Notes: a model not told the origin generated them from the sequence alone. DNA of 64,000 nt from Actinernus sp. WN-2022 (GCA_030867875.1 JAOWCC010001368.1:7177714-7241713); one strand, 5' to 3'. Shown: positions 46,131-58,829, numbered from the stretch's first letter. Made by a program: numbers and translations.

Positions 46131-46484
46131 GGTAAGTAGGTAGTAAGGTAAGTAGGTAGGGGGGGCAAGGGGAAAAAGGGAATGGAATAGGTTGGCTTTT
46201 TTTTTTTAAGGGGAGGGGTGGGTATATATTTTTTTCTTTTGAAAAAGATAAACCAGTTTTCAAAATTTGAACTGGTTTAAATTTTTTGAACTAGTTTAAA
46301 AATTTTGAACCAAAAAAATTTTCCAACCACAACATATACATGTGTGTTGTTTATGGTTATGGCATTGATTTGAGATTTAGTAGCACATTTTGCTGTGTGG
46401 TATACAGTGTAAAGCAATAATTGAAGTTAGTGTAGAACACAAATCAACCCAGGCTATAGCTACATACATTTATATACATATCAT

Positions 46485-46800
46485 CATCATCATCTTTATT
46501 ACACACAAACCACCATGTACACGCATAAAAATACAAAAAAATATATATAATAAATTACAGTGGAAGACAACCTAAATGGAAGCCAAAGACTTATTACTTT
46601 AGGTTGCCTTTTTTAAGCGTGAGCTAATAATCTAACAATATTGTACTGAATATTAATATTATGATAAGAGAAAGATGATTCGAAAGAAAAGGTTTTTGTG
46701 AGAAGGGAGCGAAGAAGAGCAGACAATATTAGATCAGTTACATGCATACATGAACTTTATTTGAGTGTCAATAGTTTTTAGCTGTAAAGCTAATTGGGGA
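46485..46800 (-). mobile_element. One or two non-LTR 3' ends
   Basis: On the - strand the sequence ends in AATAAAGATGATGATGATG at 46485. A second possible end with AATAAAGTTC lies near 46755. Upstream is AT-rich 3' UTR-like DNA. Nothing supported lies between 46800 and 48050. Confidence 0.45.
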
Positions 46801-48059
46801 CACTATATATATTACAGGATATATAAAATACAGTATATTACAGGATATATAAAGGGATTCATATAAAGTACGTATAAATAAATATTACTATTCAGATGTG
46901 TATAAACTGAATTCCAGTTCCTAGAACATAAACTATATAGGTATGCATGTGTATCAAGTACAGCCCATGCAGTTCCTTCGATTCAGATCATTCACATTAT
47001 GTTTTCCGGGTATTTTTCAAGTGAGAACAAGGTTGGCTGCAGAATATTGAGCGCCATTGTTAGTTCCAGAATAATTTATGATCAATGTTGGTAGCCGGGT
47101 CCTGGCTTTGATCGCTTTGATCAGCCTTGTTTCAGGTCTGTTAGAAATTAAGTGTAGATTAATTGAACACAGCAATGAAATCAGTACTTTAAATTTCCCT
47201 CACCTTGTACTGTGTTGATATTCCAGTTCCTTGGCATATCAAAGTGTCGCTATAGATTAACTCTGTCTGAATGTAGTGTTAATTTGAATCCGTTAATTTG
47301 TATAACCAAGATGTACACAAGATACGGCGATTACGGGTATCTAGAAAACTCGGACCTCGTTTCTCTTCAGCCAGATCATCTTACTGTTTGTAGTTTCGGT
47401 ATCTGTATGTACAGCGAAAAGCAGAATCCAGTACAGCGAGCAAGCCAACATAATTCACTCGGTTGTTTACAAATTATGGTGAGTTGATTTAACTCAGTTC
47501 TCTGTTCAACTTCGCTGGTGTCGTAACAGACCATGTTTGACTTAAACCACCACGATGTACACGTGTAGTATTTAAAAACCTTCTTCACAGCTCACACTGA
47601 AATATTCATATCCATGTATTTCTCTTCAGCCTTCAGGTATGATTTATAGCATCTTGACCATAATTTTGCAGTTTTGGTATCGGCAAACCGAACAGCATAA
47701 ATAAATAATTATGGCCGAGTTGAATGTTCAAGGTCCTCCAGATGTACTACACACTTTCCTCAGGCTTTGCTCAATTGTACTTGCGAACCTTTGAAACATC
47801 ATTGCATTGCATTGTCGGAAAATATGACAAGTAACTAACCGATCGCGAAACAAAACAGAAGCCATGATGGCATTCACCAAAATGGCCGCTCGCATCGTGT
47901 ACGTGTGGTTACCAGTTCCCCGGCCGAGATAATTTATTCTAAAAAGTACAAACACACATGAGGACATACACGAATCTCGATTTCTTTCGCCTGGGGAAGC
48001 ACAGGTAGCCCACACATAACCACAGGGAGTCCACTGCAAGATTAGTATGCGTTCTCCTT

Positions 48060-48910
48060 CGTCGAACGCAAATATTCCTTGACTTTAGTAAAGCCTTCGA
48101 CACTGTGAATCACCAAATTTTGATAAAAAAAACTTGAATACTACGGTATTCGAGGAATTGCCAAAGCCTTTGCGAGTTGATTACTCTTTTAATTTCTCGA
48201 GACAGAAGCGGTAATAAAGAACTCAACAACAATCGCGAGAATGCAATCATTCTGTGCTCAATGCGAAGCTCAGTGTAACGTCCTCCTGTGTTGAACAGTT
48301 ATTGTTGTATTGATGGTGACCGGAACTGAGCTTTGTCAGCAGACTGCTGTAACCACCCGCATTAATTTCCTGTTAAAATGTAACTTAAATGATAAAGATT
48401 TGCACTGTAACAGCTGTGATTTGTTATTTTTAGTGTTGTGTTGTTTGTCAATCATCGTAGCAATTAGAGTTTGAGATAGCCAGGGTCGATTTGGGCCAAG
48501 GGAAATCACAAACAGTTCGAGATAGTGGGGAGTTCGAGATAGCCCATAGTAAATAACTGAAATAACAGGGGCAAAACCAAGGGAAATGATCGAGTTTTAG
48601 TTCGAGATAGCGGGGAGTTCGAGATAACCGAGTTCGAGATAGCGGGGTTCCACTGTAAATGATTTTCATAGTTGTTCAGATCTATTTGATTTTCACTTAT
48701 TTAATTAATTGCAGACAATGCAAATCTGTTCTATAAACATAAACATATTTCAATACTAGAAACAAAATAATATAAATGCTGAATTAAATAATATCTATAC
48801 ATGGTTATCTGCTAATATGCTCTCACTCAATATAGAAAAACCCAATTTTGTCATTTTCCATCCGCCACAAAAGAAGATACCGAATCAGTATTTTAATGTT
48901 TCTATAAATC
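48060..48910 (+). mobile_element. Non-LTR reverse transcriptase relic split by a repeat
   Basis: 48071-48210 encodes LDFSKAFDTVNHQILIKK and a decayed YYGIRGIAKAF: RT motif A and what follows. 48711-48910 continues with ADNANLFYKHK (the YADD position altered to ADNA), then frame-shifted LSLNIEK. Between them (48440-48660) sits a repeat of GTTCGAGATAGCGGGG words ending in TTCCACTG. The element is dead. Confidence 0.7.
48440..48660. repeat. GTTCGAGATAG repeat element
   Basis: Six GAGATAG words occur in about 200 bp and it ends GGGGTTCCACTG next to TA. This may be one end of a Tc1/mariner-like MITE inserted in the RT relic; only one end is clear. Confidence 0.45.
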
Positions 48911-49944
48911 CTGAGTGCTAACTCAACCCTCCCCCCTCGGTTCAAGTTTGGCTCGCCCGGAGCAGTTAAATACTGCTGACCTTTTAAGCCGAGGGCTCAA
49001 ACGTTTCCCACAATGCCATTTGGGAGAATTATGTGCACTCGTTGACGGTAGGTGTGGCTGCTTCGATAGGGTTCAATCCAATGAAATGTGCCCTAATTTT
49101 GGAGAAAAATGCCACTGCAAGAGAGCTTTATAGAGGACATCATTAAGTCTGAGGATGGCTGAAAAGTACTTGGTTTGCTTTTAGTAGGCCTTCTGAGGGA
49201 TTTCACAGGATTTCTCTGTTGTGTTTCTGCTTTGAGAGACATGAAATATTTCTTCACTGAAATCCTCGAAATTTTGCAGTTGGTTGTCTTTTCCCTCTGC
49301 TCAACCTATTAGGATGTGTTTCACTTTAAAGCAACCAAATCACCGCTCTTGGTTGTAGGGGTAAAAGACTACCGGAGTCCCAGAGGGGAGGACCCCTTGT
49401 GCATTTTTTGTTGATTACCCAGCATGCAATTGGGGGTGGGAGTAGGTAAATGTGGTCGAGTGAAATGCAGTGTAAACATCGGCGTGGTTTACAGTCGTTT
49501 GGCGCGTTTTATGCAAACAAACCTGCTGGTTGGAAAGATTAAACAAGGTACTGTAACAACTGAGTGGTGATTTTGTATTTGCTTTTGATTTCAAGTGCGA
49601 ATGGGTAGGATTTTTTGAGCCGATTTTCAGCTCCTCAAAATTCGTGAAAAGCGAAGAAATTAACAACATTCTCCAAAACAAATGCGTTTTTCTCCAAAGT
49701 GGGAGAGTCGAGTGAACCCCGTTATAGCTGTGGCTTCGAAGTCATTCATCCCTTGAAATAATATCACAACATCGTATAGTATTTCCAGCATGTCTAGATT
49801 TGATGCAATAATTTTCTCCAGGTACATGCTTCATATTGGGCGGTTACGGGCGGTGCAGGGTGGAAAAGGGTAAATGTATTTTCTCCACCTTATAGTGTGT
49901 GAATGTGTGTATGTATGCGTGTCCCCGACCTTAATTAACATGTA

Positions 49945-50090
49945 ACATCTCTGGCTGCCTGGCATTTTTAACTCTTAAGGTTATTTCGGGTAGCCAGTAC
50001 CCCTAGCATTGTATTATCATTTTTGTTTCTCTGTAATATCATTGTAAGTTATTGGGGTAAATAAAGGATTGTTGTTGTTGTTATTAAATT
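49945..50090 (+). mobile_element. Non-LTR 3' end with TTG tail
   Basis: CTGGCTGCCTGGCATTTTTA...GTAAATAAAGGATTGTTGTTGTTG. It is the same 3' end family as the reverse-strand copies at 53680 and 57567. Confidence 0.6.
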
Positions 50091-50237
50091 ACTCAATCAC
50101 GTACAGTTTGATACAACACAACTACAAGAAATGACTCGACAAGAACTCGACGATAACTTTAATACTCCTGTACTTGTATGCTGAAGCCAGAATAGTGAAT
50201 GGCAAAGAATATAATATAGGGTTTCTCTGGTTTCCTG

Positions 50238-50446
50238 TAGCCTGCTTTCAGGCGGTAGTTGGTGTTTCTTTCGCGCAGCAAACGGATCATCGAAGCGGCC
50301 GCCATATTGGCCGAGCGTGATTGAGACCTGGGATCAAATGACAAATGGAGGGGGGAGGGAGAGAAGCAGAAAGGAAAGACCGCGGCCGGTTCGATGATCC
50401 GTTTGCTGCGCGAAAGAAACACCATCTATCGCCTGAAAGCAGGCTA
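50238..50446. repeat. 209-bp MITE with long TIRs
   Basis: TAGCCTGCTTTCAGGCG starts arms of about 65 bp that run through GTGTTTCTTTCGCGCAGCAA and ACGGATCATCGAA. It has TAGCCT ends like the elements at 6691, 11229, 14593 and 59171. No TSD is evident. Confidence 0.75.
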
Positions 50447-50479
50447 ACGTAACTCAGTCTCAGATGCCGCTTTCTCTAT

Positions 50480-51045
50480 GATTTATGCACCTATCAGCGG
50501 CTTCCCGGAGGGGTCGACCCCCGGGCTAACCACGGAGATATGTGGGGGAATACAGGAGGATTGAATGCAAACATTGCCCCTGGGGTCGGCGAAATGCTCG
50601 ACTTTGTTTTAGGGTTGGAAAACGGGGGTGGGAGATTTGTTCCAATTGTTTTTGTCATGAAACTAACCACGGAGATTGTTTTCCTTCTTTAATACAAGAG
50701 TTAAAGCGTGATATGAGATATACCGAGACTTTATATACTGAGCTACCGAGACCAGCGTAGAATTTCGATGCCAAGTATTCTTGACTTAGCTTGGGCCGCT
50801 CTACCTGTCGTACCTCGAGCAGTATACTGCTGTGCACTAGTGCTTCACATGCTGTCACCAAGTCCCAGGAGCCCTTTACCAGGAGCGTTCCAATGTCACG
50901 AACGTTCCAATGTCATGGGCTGTCCCCTCCGCTCTAAAACTATAATTACTCGGGCTTCCTATGGCAGCACCGAGTCTTAATCTTCAAGCGGTTATTACTC
51001 GGGCTGCCTGTGGCAGCACCGAGTCTAAATCTGCAGGCCGTTGTT
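50480..51045. other. Short repeats, no gene
   Basis: TATCAGCGGCTTCCCGGAGG near 50493 is related to 2935. Two hairpins ACTCGGGCT-CCT-GGCAGCACCGAGT stand at about 50947 and 50998. No coding region is supported. Confidence 0.5.
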
Positions 51046-51655
51046 CTGTGCTGCAAATTTTTGCCCATGTATTAAACTTCAAGTTCACCACCAATCAGAT
51101 TGCACTGTGCTGGTCACGTAACACTCTCTAGGTTAACGTATTTACATAATTTAATAGAGTAAATCAAGATGGTGGACCCGCTAGGAAATTTCTCTCTAAT
51201 TTGGAGTCCCATCTCTCAAATGTAAGCAGTTTAATGTTTTATTTAACTTCACTCGTACGTGCGAAAGCCTTCCAACAGGCTCAGGATATTTCAACTGGCG
51301 ATCTTGTCGGAGGCGAACGATCGCGTTTTTTACCCAGGTGGCCAGTGAATTTATATACGAGACGACGACGACCTGATAGGGCTTCATGATGAAAGCTAAT
51401 ATATCTCGTTTAAGCTTCTCTTCCGCCACGGCTTTGTTATTTGAATCTCTGTGGATTGGTATACTCAAATATACTGCACAATACCATACAACTGAATAAG
51501 AAGTCATTAACAAAGCCAAACTCAACTTCAACTCAAGAGCAAAGCTGAGAGAGAAAGTGAAACTGAACAGTGTCTTGCTAGGTCATGAAGGTACGGTGAG
51601 GTTGAAATCATTGCGTGTTTATATCTGCATTTCTTTGTCGATTTTTTGTGATAGT
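51046..51655 (+). repeat. Long direct repeat, copy A
   Basis: Runs from TTTTTGCCCATGT-TTAAA through ACCAATCAGATTGCACTGTG, AATCAAGATGGTGGACCCGC and GTTTAAGCTTCTCTTCCGCC to GTTGAAATCATTGCGTG. It is highly similar to copy B at 52325. The CAAGATGGTGG word looks like a YY1-type promoter element, so the unit may include a promoter. Confidence 0.75.
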
Positions 51656-52324
51656 TAGTGCACTTTTTACCAATTCTATTTACGAAGCAATATTCAACTC
51701 TCAAGGTAAACAAGAATCCTCTCACGGCCGAGGTTTTGGTTCGAGAAATTCGAGAAAGGCTTCCAACAGTTCCCTTTATAGTTCTGTAATATAATGAGCA
51801 GACTGCAGTTTTGGGAAGGAGGGTAAAAGCTTTTAAATAGAGATAACCAACAGGCATTTCAGTTAATTAGCTTTAATCCAACAATACCAATATGGACGCG
51901 ATCAGCGAGCTGCGACAAAGAGCCGCAGGGTAGAAAGAACAGTAGAGAAATATAGTGATAGCTCCATCATAGGTGGACAGGATACAACTTATAATATGCG
52001 ACAAATATAAACATACATTTGAGACACTCATCTATTAGTACTCTGAACCTGCAGAACAGCAGACTAAATTGTAAGCGTGCGTTACATGAATAAGTAGAGG
52101 TCAACTTCTTTAATTTACATACACGAGAAAAACAAAAATATTAAATTACATATATATACCAAGGGAGCAGAGAATGAATGTCACCGCGCTACCGGCCACT
52201 CCTAAAGACTGCTAAATTCAGCTAATAATTCTTCCCTTCGGTTATTACTAAGAGGATTTCAAATGAAAGTGTATTTCATCTACAATCTCATGTGGCCCGA
52301 GTGGGCTCGTTTTTTGTTTTGTTT

Positions 52325-53085
52325 CATGCAGCAAAACACTTTTGCCCATGTTTTAAATTTCAAGTTCAACACCAATCAGATTGCACTGTGCTGGTCACGC
52401 AACAACGCCAGGTTAATTTATTTACATAATTTAATACAGTAAATCAAGATGGTGGACCCGCGAGGAAATTCCTCTCTAATTTGGAGTCCCATTTCTCAAA
52501 TGTAAGCAGTTTAATGTTTTATTTAACTTCACTCGTGCGAAAGCCTTCCAACGGGTTCAGGATATTTCAACTGGCGCTCTTGTCGGAGCCGAAGGATCGC
52601 GTTTTTTACCCAGATGGCCAGTGATTTTATATACGACACGACGCCGGACCTGAAGGGGCTGCCTGATCAAACTCCAAGCCAGGATCTGGCTAATCCACAC
52701 ATCGAATTGGAATTTAGCGTGTTGCTTTGCTGCTGAAACCAAAGGCTTCTTCGATAGAAATGGCAAGATGTTGTGTTTTTCTAGGAGGACAGAATATTTC
52801 TCGTTTAAGCTTCTCTTTCGCCACGGCTTTGTTATTTGAATCTCTGTGGATTGGTATACTCAAATATACTGCACAAATTATACCATACAACTGAATAAGA
52901 AGTCCAAACTCAACTTCAACTCAAGAGCAAAGCTGAGAGGGAAAGTGAAACTGAACAGTGTCTTGTCAGGTCATGAATTAAGGTACGGTGAGGTTGAAAT
53001 CATTGCGTGTTTATATCTACATTTCTTTGTCGATTTTTTGCGACATATAGTCAGTGTACTTTTTTACCAAGTCTATTTATACCCA
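52325..53085 (+). repeat. Long direct repeat, copy B
   Basis: As copy A, with an extra segment of about 130 bp (52640-52790, GATCTGGCTAATCCACACAT...TTGTGTTTTTCTAGGAGGAC), which is shared with the intron relative at 27350. Either A lost it or B kept it. Between the copies (51656-52324) no gene is supported. Confidence 0.75.
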
Positions 53086-53679
53086 GTGTTATCAGTGTTA
53101 TCCTTCTGATCATGATTATATACGTCAATCTCTGGAAGAATGCAGACATCAGTGTCAGTAGAAGATAACTGCAAATTTTATTAAGTCGAAGAACCAGACA
53201 TGTACACGTACATAATCACATGTACACAGAGACGTGCTGCAAACACTCATTGTCGTAAAACGAGTTGCAAGCACATCTTAATTACTTAAACGAATTTTAG
53301 GAAAAAGCAGAAAAGTGAGGCGGGTTAGAAAACAAAGCCGTAAGGACGGAGAAGAGAGAAATCAGAGATTTTTTTTTTTAAATGGAGAAATAATTTGTTT
53401 ATAAAATCACGTCGAAAAGTCTGTAGGGTAACTAAAAGCCAAAGCGAACCAGAAGAAAATGTAACTTTCATACTACAGTATCTCCAATCATTTCACATAC
53501 CCGAGCAGTTCTCTCCAAAAATCTGAATCATAAAAAGTATCACTGCGAAATCATGCTCTCTTGTAATGACATTGAACAGGTCTTTTTGATTCAATAATAA
53601 GTGCTGATATGTTTAGGTTAACAGCCAGATTCTCTTGCTTGGGATTAAAACCGTTAGATGTTGGTGGTGGTGGGGAGAT

Positions 53680-53830
53680 TACAACAACAATAACAATTTA
53701 TTATACCCTTACAAAGTTTACAAGTGTGACAAATTAATGGTAAGAAAAAATACATATTTACTGAGGGTACTGGCCTCCTGAAATAACTGAGAAGTTAAAA
53801 ATGCCAGGAGCCAGTTTACATGGAATTGAA
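53680..53830 (-). mobile_element. Non-LTR 3' end, reverse strand
   Basis: ACAACAACAATAACAATTTATTATACCC with AAAAATGCCAGGAGCCAG further in. Same family as 49945 and 57567. No features were found in 53086-53679 or 53831-54330. Confidence 0.55.
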
Positions 53831-54339
53831 ATTAAATTAGTAGGTAGCAGGACATGAACAAATACATATACAGACTTTTCCATTTGGTCAAGTTATTTAC
53901 AATATATACGCTGGCATATATATAATAATACAATTAATACTGTGTTAATAAATAAATAAATATGAAGAGAAAGAGTACAAACTCTTTTTACTTTAAAAAA
54001 ATGCATAAAAGCTAATATTTGCTGAGAAATACGTTCTATCATCCAGAATGAAAGTAATACTGATCAGTCCTGGTTACAATATATTAACAACACCCCCTCT
54101 CCCCCCGGGCAAACGTGGGGCATTTGGCAGTTGTAGTTCATTATATATCCATTATCACTTATCGCAAGAGCATGAGTAGTGAACCAGTATTATTCTCTGG
54201 CTATAATAATAATATTTATTTATGACAAAAACTATGCTAAAACTCCATGGACTACATTTATCCAATGTCTCAGATGTATTTATTTTATAATTTTATTTTA
54301 ATAGAATTCGATTAATTTTATCTGAACAAAATTTGGCCC

Positions 54340-54595
54340 ATCACAGAACCAGTAAGCTCAGTGGTTAAGTGTCGGTCTGTTGTGCAGGAGGTAGTCAGAG
54401 TTCAAATCCAGGTAGGACCTTAAAATAACTGGGAGAACTGGTACTGCATGCCTTTGCTCTGACATCTGCAAATGGTTCTAAAAGCTTTGTGTCTTCTTGG
54501 ATCACAATGTTAAATTGTAGGCCAACACTGAGAATGCAACCAAATCTCTGGTAGTGACCACCCTCAAGTGTAGTGGAATTATATAGTCGTATAGA
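54340..54595 (+). mobile_element. tRNA-headed SINE
   Basis: AAGCTCAGTGGTTAAG (box A) and AGAGTTCAAATCC (box B) are 50 bp apart. A body with CTGCAAATGGTTCTAAAAGC follows. The head is related to the SINE at 13465; the body differs. Confidence 0.6.
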
Positions 54596-55119
54596 TATAG
54601 AGTAAATGAATTTGTCCCCAATTATAGCAATACCATGCTAAATACATTGACTATCTCCTCTGTTAGTAGTAGTAGTACTAGTTCTCTTGGTGCCACTATA
54701 TACATTTTATATATTATAAAAATCTGAAGGGTATTAAAAAAAAGATTTCTGCAATACAAACTATAAAAAAAATGCCTTGAACAACCAAGGAGCCAAAAAA
54801 AAACGTGCATCTTGAGGAAGTCCTATCGCCCCCTTCACATTTCTAATGGTGCTTCCATTGACCACTAAAAACAAATTTCTTTATGAGAGTATACCCTTTC
54901 CTCCATAAAGGTGGGACACACATTAGGGGACATATTGCAGTAACACCCGTGTACCCCTTCATACATAAAGGTAGGACATACTAAGGGACATGCAAAATGT
55001 ATCCTGCTGTGTGCTCACCAGTAGTATGGAGTGAGGCGAATTAGCCGTTTTTTTGGTGAGCTATGTTAATGCTTGGTGAGCTCTCATTAATTCAATGACG
55101 TCACGGTTCTATTGTCTTA

Positions 55120-55265
55120 GACTCATGAATAAAGTGCGGTGGTTTCTCATTATCTATTGTCTGGGCTCATGAATAAAGTGGTGAGCTCATGAATAAAGTG
55201 GTGAGCTCATGAATAAAGTGGTGAGCTCATGAATAAAGTGGTGGGCTCATGAATAAAAGGGGGTG
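55120..55265. repeat. GGTGAGCTCATGAATAAAGT minisatellite in the left arm
   Basis: About five copies of a 20-bp unit. The right arm carries the complementary array (59793-59890), interrupted by a MITE at 59171-59792. Confidence 0.85.
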
Positions 55266-55325
55266 AATAAATTATCTATTGTCTGGAAATTGAAGTGGAA
55301 TCTCATTAAATGAAGTGGAATCTCA

Positions 55326-55571
55326 TTATCTATTGTTCCTTTGGATGAGTTCATCGATGTATTTGGGCATGTTTGGGCAAAGCCTATTGTTTGGAGCAGC
55401 TATAAAACCAGGAGCAATCGGCCCTGAATACATTCGAAGTTGAATGAAAAAAGTAATAAATATCTCGCAATATCTAAACCCCTTTGTAGCGTAAATAGTA
55501 AGAACAAACTTATTTTCCTTTACAGTTAATAACTCATAAGATAATTGTATACAAAATCCACTGTGACTCAT
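55326..55571 (-). CDS. Element ORF, 81 residues, left-arm copy
   Basis: Starts at a true ATG (55571). It is predicted to be compact and hydrophobic-rich (YCEIFITFFIQLRM) with a C-terminal PNNRLCPN and an IDELIQ end. The right arm has the same protein with few changes (Ile/Met and Lys/Glu swaps), and both frames stay open, which suggests that the sequence is or recently was coding. It has no motif I can name. It is part of the Polinton-like element. Confidence 0.5.
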   Translation of the reverse strand: MSHSGFCIQLSYELLTVKENKFVLTIYATKGFRYCEIFITFFIQLRMYSGPIAPGFIAAPNNRLCPNMPKYIDELIQRNNR

Positions 55572-55961
55572 AAGAGAACTTTTGCTATTGTCCTTAGGGA
55601 TTAACGATAACTGAAGAGCCTATTGTTTGGGGGAAAACTCTTGTGATGCAAATTCTTCTCTAAAACTGAACTATAATTACCATACGAATATAAACAAACC
55701 ACCAGATAATTCAATCTCAAAAACACCAATTTTAAAAACAGTTCGTTTTCCTTATCCTCGCGGAGTTGATAACTTTCTTATTTCTCAGTTCTTGGGTTGA
55801 TATAATGTACCGTGTTACAAGATTACACTGATTTATGTTTCATTGATTTTTTTTCTTGTTGACAAATGCTGCTTACTGATTGCTTATATTAAAACGATGA
55901 CAAGAGGAAGAATATTTTTAAAGACATTTATTAATAGAAATCGACTTAATAAAACTTATTT

Positions 55962-56153
55962 CTAAAAGGTACAAATGTATTGTTCATCCCAATCTTCCTT
56001 GTACCGTTCTTTAGCTTCGTTTCGAATTCTTTCCCAAACACCCTCTTCTCCGTCATAACTATCATCAGTGGAGTCCGTGCTCTCCTGAGAATCAGAGCTT
56101 TGATAAGAATCTTCAGTCATTTCATCATCTGAGTTGGAACGATTAGCAGCCAT
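55962..56153 (-). pseudogene. Acidic N-terminal ORF, truncated left-arm copy
   Basis: The 63-residue frame begins MAANRSNSDDEMTEDS, a Ser/Asp/Glu-rich acidic start, and runs to KERYKEDW. Relative to the right arm, about 309 bp is missing at this point (right-arm 58107-58415), with a GATGAAC microhomology at the join, so the frame ends early. It is a deletion-truncated copy of the longer ORF described at 57494-58456. Confidence 0.6.
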
Positions 56154-56570
56154 CGTTTATATATTTACTCTTCAAGGATCGGGAGTATAATGTCAGACCC
56201 TTAAAAGTTTCCAACTTTATAGAAAACAAATTGGCGTGGTCACTACGTTTAACAAATTTCGATTAGCTGATTTAACTAAGGTCTCTCAGTTAGACCAACA
56301 TTATAAGCAGGATTCCTAACCAACATATTTTCCATTATCAACAACTGGATTTACATATTCCTCGACAAAAACTTTCTTTTTTGAAGTTTCGCTTCTTGTC
56401 AATATGGTTTACGTTCTTGAGTTGATAACCTATGGACTTGTGCCAAGTGGTTGGATAATTTAACAAGATACTTTGATCCACAATTAGGTACAGGGTAGTT
56501 TTTCAAAGTCCGATTTTGCATGCTCACTCATTGAAAGTTAGTATCAAATAGCACAAATCTACTTGATCGT

Positions 56571-57117
56571 CCCTTTTATCTCCTTTCATCCCTTTTGTCG
56601 CCTTTCGTCCCTCTTTTTTCCGTTTTGAAATTTAAAAAAGGGATACAAAAAGAAAAAAAGCGGGACAAGAGGCGACAAAAGGGATGAAAGGGATGAACGG
56701 AGATAAGTATATCCGAATGTGAACACCTCTCTTGTCAGTAGCCCTTTCATCCCTTTTGTCGCCTTTTGTCGCCTTTCGTCCCTCTTTTTTCCGTTTTGAA
56801 ATTTAAAAAAAGGGATAAAAAAAAAGAAGCGGGACAAGAGGCGACAAAAGGGATGAAAGGGATGAACGGAGATAAGTATATCCTAATGTGAACACATCTC
56901 TTGTCAGTAGGCCCTTTCATCCCTTTTGTCGCCTTTCGTCCCTCTTTTTTCCGTTTTGAAATGAAAAAAAGTTATTTCCGTTCATCCCTTTCATCCCTTT
57001 TGTCGCCTCTTGTCCCGCCTCTTTCTTTTTTTATCCCTCTTTTTTTTATTTCAAAACGGAAAAAAGAGGGACGAAAGGCGACAAAAGGGATGAAAGGAGA
57101 TAAAAGGGACGATCAAT
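56571..57117. repeat. Centre of the palindrome
   Basis: TTTCATCCCTTTTGTCGCC / GGCGACAAAAGGGATGAAA words repeat in both senses at least six times, forming nested hairpins. A duplication of about 160 bp (56586-56740 and 56745-56925) carries AAGTATATCC-AATGTGAACAC. Confidence 0.8.
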
Positions 57118-57493
57118 GAGTGAGCATGCAAAATCGGACTTTGAAAAACTGCCCTATACCTAATTGTGGATCGAAGTATCTTGTTAAATTATCCAACCAC
57201 TTGGCACAAGTCCATAGGTTATCAACTCAAGAACGTAAACCATATTGACAAGAAGCGAAACTTCAAAAAAGAAAGTTTTTGTCGAGGAATATGTAAATCC
57301 AGTTGTTGATAATGGAAAATATGTTGGTTAGGAATCCTGCTTATAATGTTGGTCTAACTGAGAGACCTTAGCTAAATCAGCTAATCGACATTTGTTAAAC
57401 GTAGTGACCACGCCAATTTGTTTTCTATAAAGTTGGAAACTTTTAAGAGTCTGACATTATACTCCCGATTCTTGAAGAGTAAAGATATAAACG

Positions 57494-58456
57494 ATGGCTG
57501 CTAATCGTTCCAACTCAGATGATGAAATGACTGAAGATTCTTATCAAAGCTCTGATTCTCAGGAGACAACAACAACAACAAGCTTTATTTGTACCCTATG
57601 AAAAAGAAAATACAATTTAAAAATTACAATATTTGACATAATTAGGGTACTACATTTTTGGGGTGCCAGACTCGATTTATTGGCTGCCGGAAATAACCAT
57701 AAGGGCTAGAAATATCAGGCAGCCAGTTAATTTACAATGTATTTATACTTTGGTCGAGACACTCACTCACATGCACACAGGACACTCATACACACAAAAC
57801 ACACATAAACAGAGAAAATAAATACTAAAACAAAACAAAAAACAAAAACAAAAAACAAAAATCTATAATGGTTTCGTTCAGAATTGGAAGAGGCTAACAG
57901 TAGCAGAGGTAACTTAATAGTCATTAATAAACTTAAATTTTAATTTCTTTTTTAATTGGGAAGGGGATAAGATTTTAGTGCATTCATCAAGAGAATTCCA
58001 TATTTTGAGAGAGCACGGACTCCACTGATGATAGTTATGACGGAGAAGAGGGTGTTTGGGAAATAATTCGAAACGAAGCTAAAGAACGGTACAAGGAAGA
58101 TTGGGAAGCGTTGGTTCAAAAGTATGAACACGATGGGGATAGTCATGAAGTTGCTGAAATCAAAGCTAGCTAGTAACGCTTTGGTTCCTACCTATAGAAA
58201 AGACATAAGAGAAGTGTTGTTCGAAGATATGAAATGGATTCACAGCTTAAGAAAAGATCCTGATTTCCGAAAAATCTTGGAAACAAAACAAAACTTGATG
58301 AACATGGAAGATTATGGATGGAAAGAAGCGACCGAGGCTGCAATTCACCACCGAAAATTCTTGTTGAATAAACAATTAAAAAAACAACTTATTCCGGAAC
58401 AGAGTGTTCCCGTGATGAACAATACATTTGTACCTTTTAGAAATAAGTTTTATTAA
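57494..58456 (+). pseudogene. Acidic ORF of the Polinton-like element, right-arm copy, interrupted
   Basis: It starts like the left-arm copy (ATG 57494). A 442-bp retrotransposon piece interrupts it at 57567-58008. After the insertion the frame resumes to about 58170, where CTAGCTAG (58166-58173) shifts it; one CTAG looks duplicated. The following frame (from 58124 in a second phase) reads on to 58456 with charged helical sequence (RKDIREVLFEDMKWIHSL, then a KKQLKKQ-like end). The parts resemble a conserved C-terminal region that I recall from Maverick-type elements; this was not verified. The breaks show that this copy is not functional. Confidence 0.6.
57567..58008 (-). mobile_element. 5'-truncated non-LTR insertion with 4-bp TSD
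   Basis: Comparison with the uninterrupted left arm gives exact borders and a GAGA TSD (57563-57566 and 58009-58012). On the - strand it reads the RT C-terminus (IWNSLDECTKILSP, SQLKKKLKFKF), then a 3' UTR with GGTTATTTCCGGCAGCCA, and ends AATAAAGC(TTG)n. It belongs to the family at 49945 and 53680. Confidence 0.85.
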
Positions 58457-58829
58457 GTCGATTTCTATTAATAAATGTCTCTAAAAATATTCTTCCTCTT
58501 GTCATCGTTTTAATATAAGCAATCAGTAAGCAGCATTTGTCAACAAGAAAAAAATCAATGAAACATAAATCAGTGTAATCTTGTAACACGGTACATTATA
58601 TCAACCCAAGAACTGAGAAATAAGAAAGTTATCAACTCCGCGAGGATAAGGAAAACGAACTGTTTTTAAAATTGGTGTTTTTGAGATTGAATTATCTGGT
58701 GGTTTGTTTATATTCGTATGGTAATTATAGTTCAGTTTTAGAGAAGAATTTGCATCACAAGAGTTTTCCCCCAAACAATAGGCTCTTCAGTTATTGTTAA
58801 TCTCTAAGGACAATAGCAAAATTTCTCTT

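Noticed and set aside
56586..57119. Phe/Ser-rich frames in the palindrome centre
   Set aside because: Translations of inverted CCCTTTCATCCC repeats.
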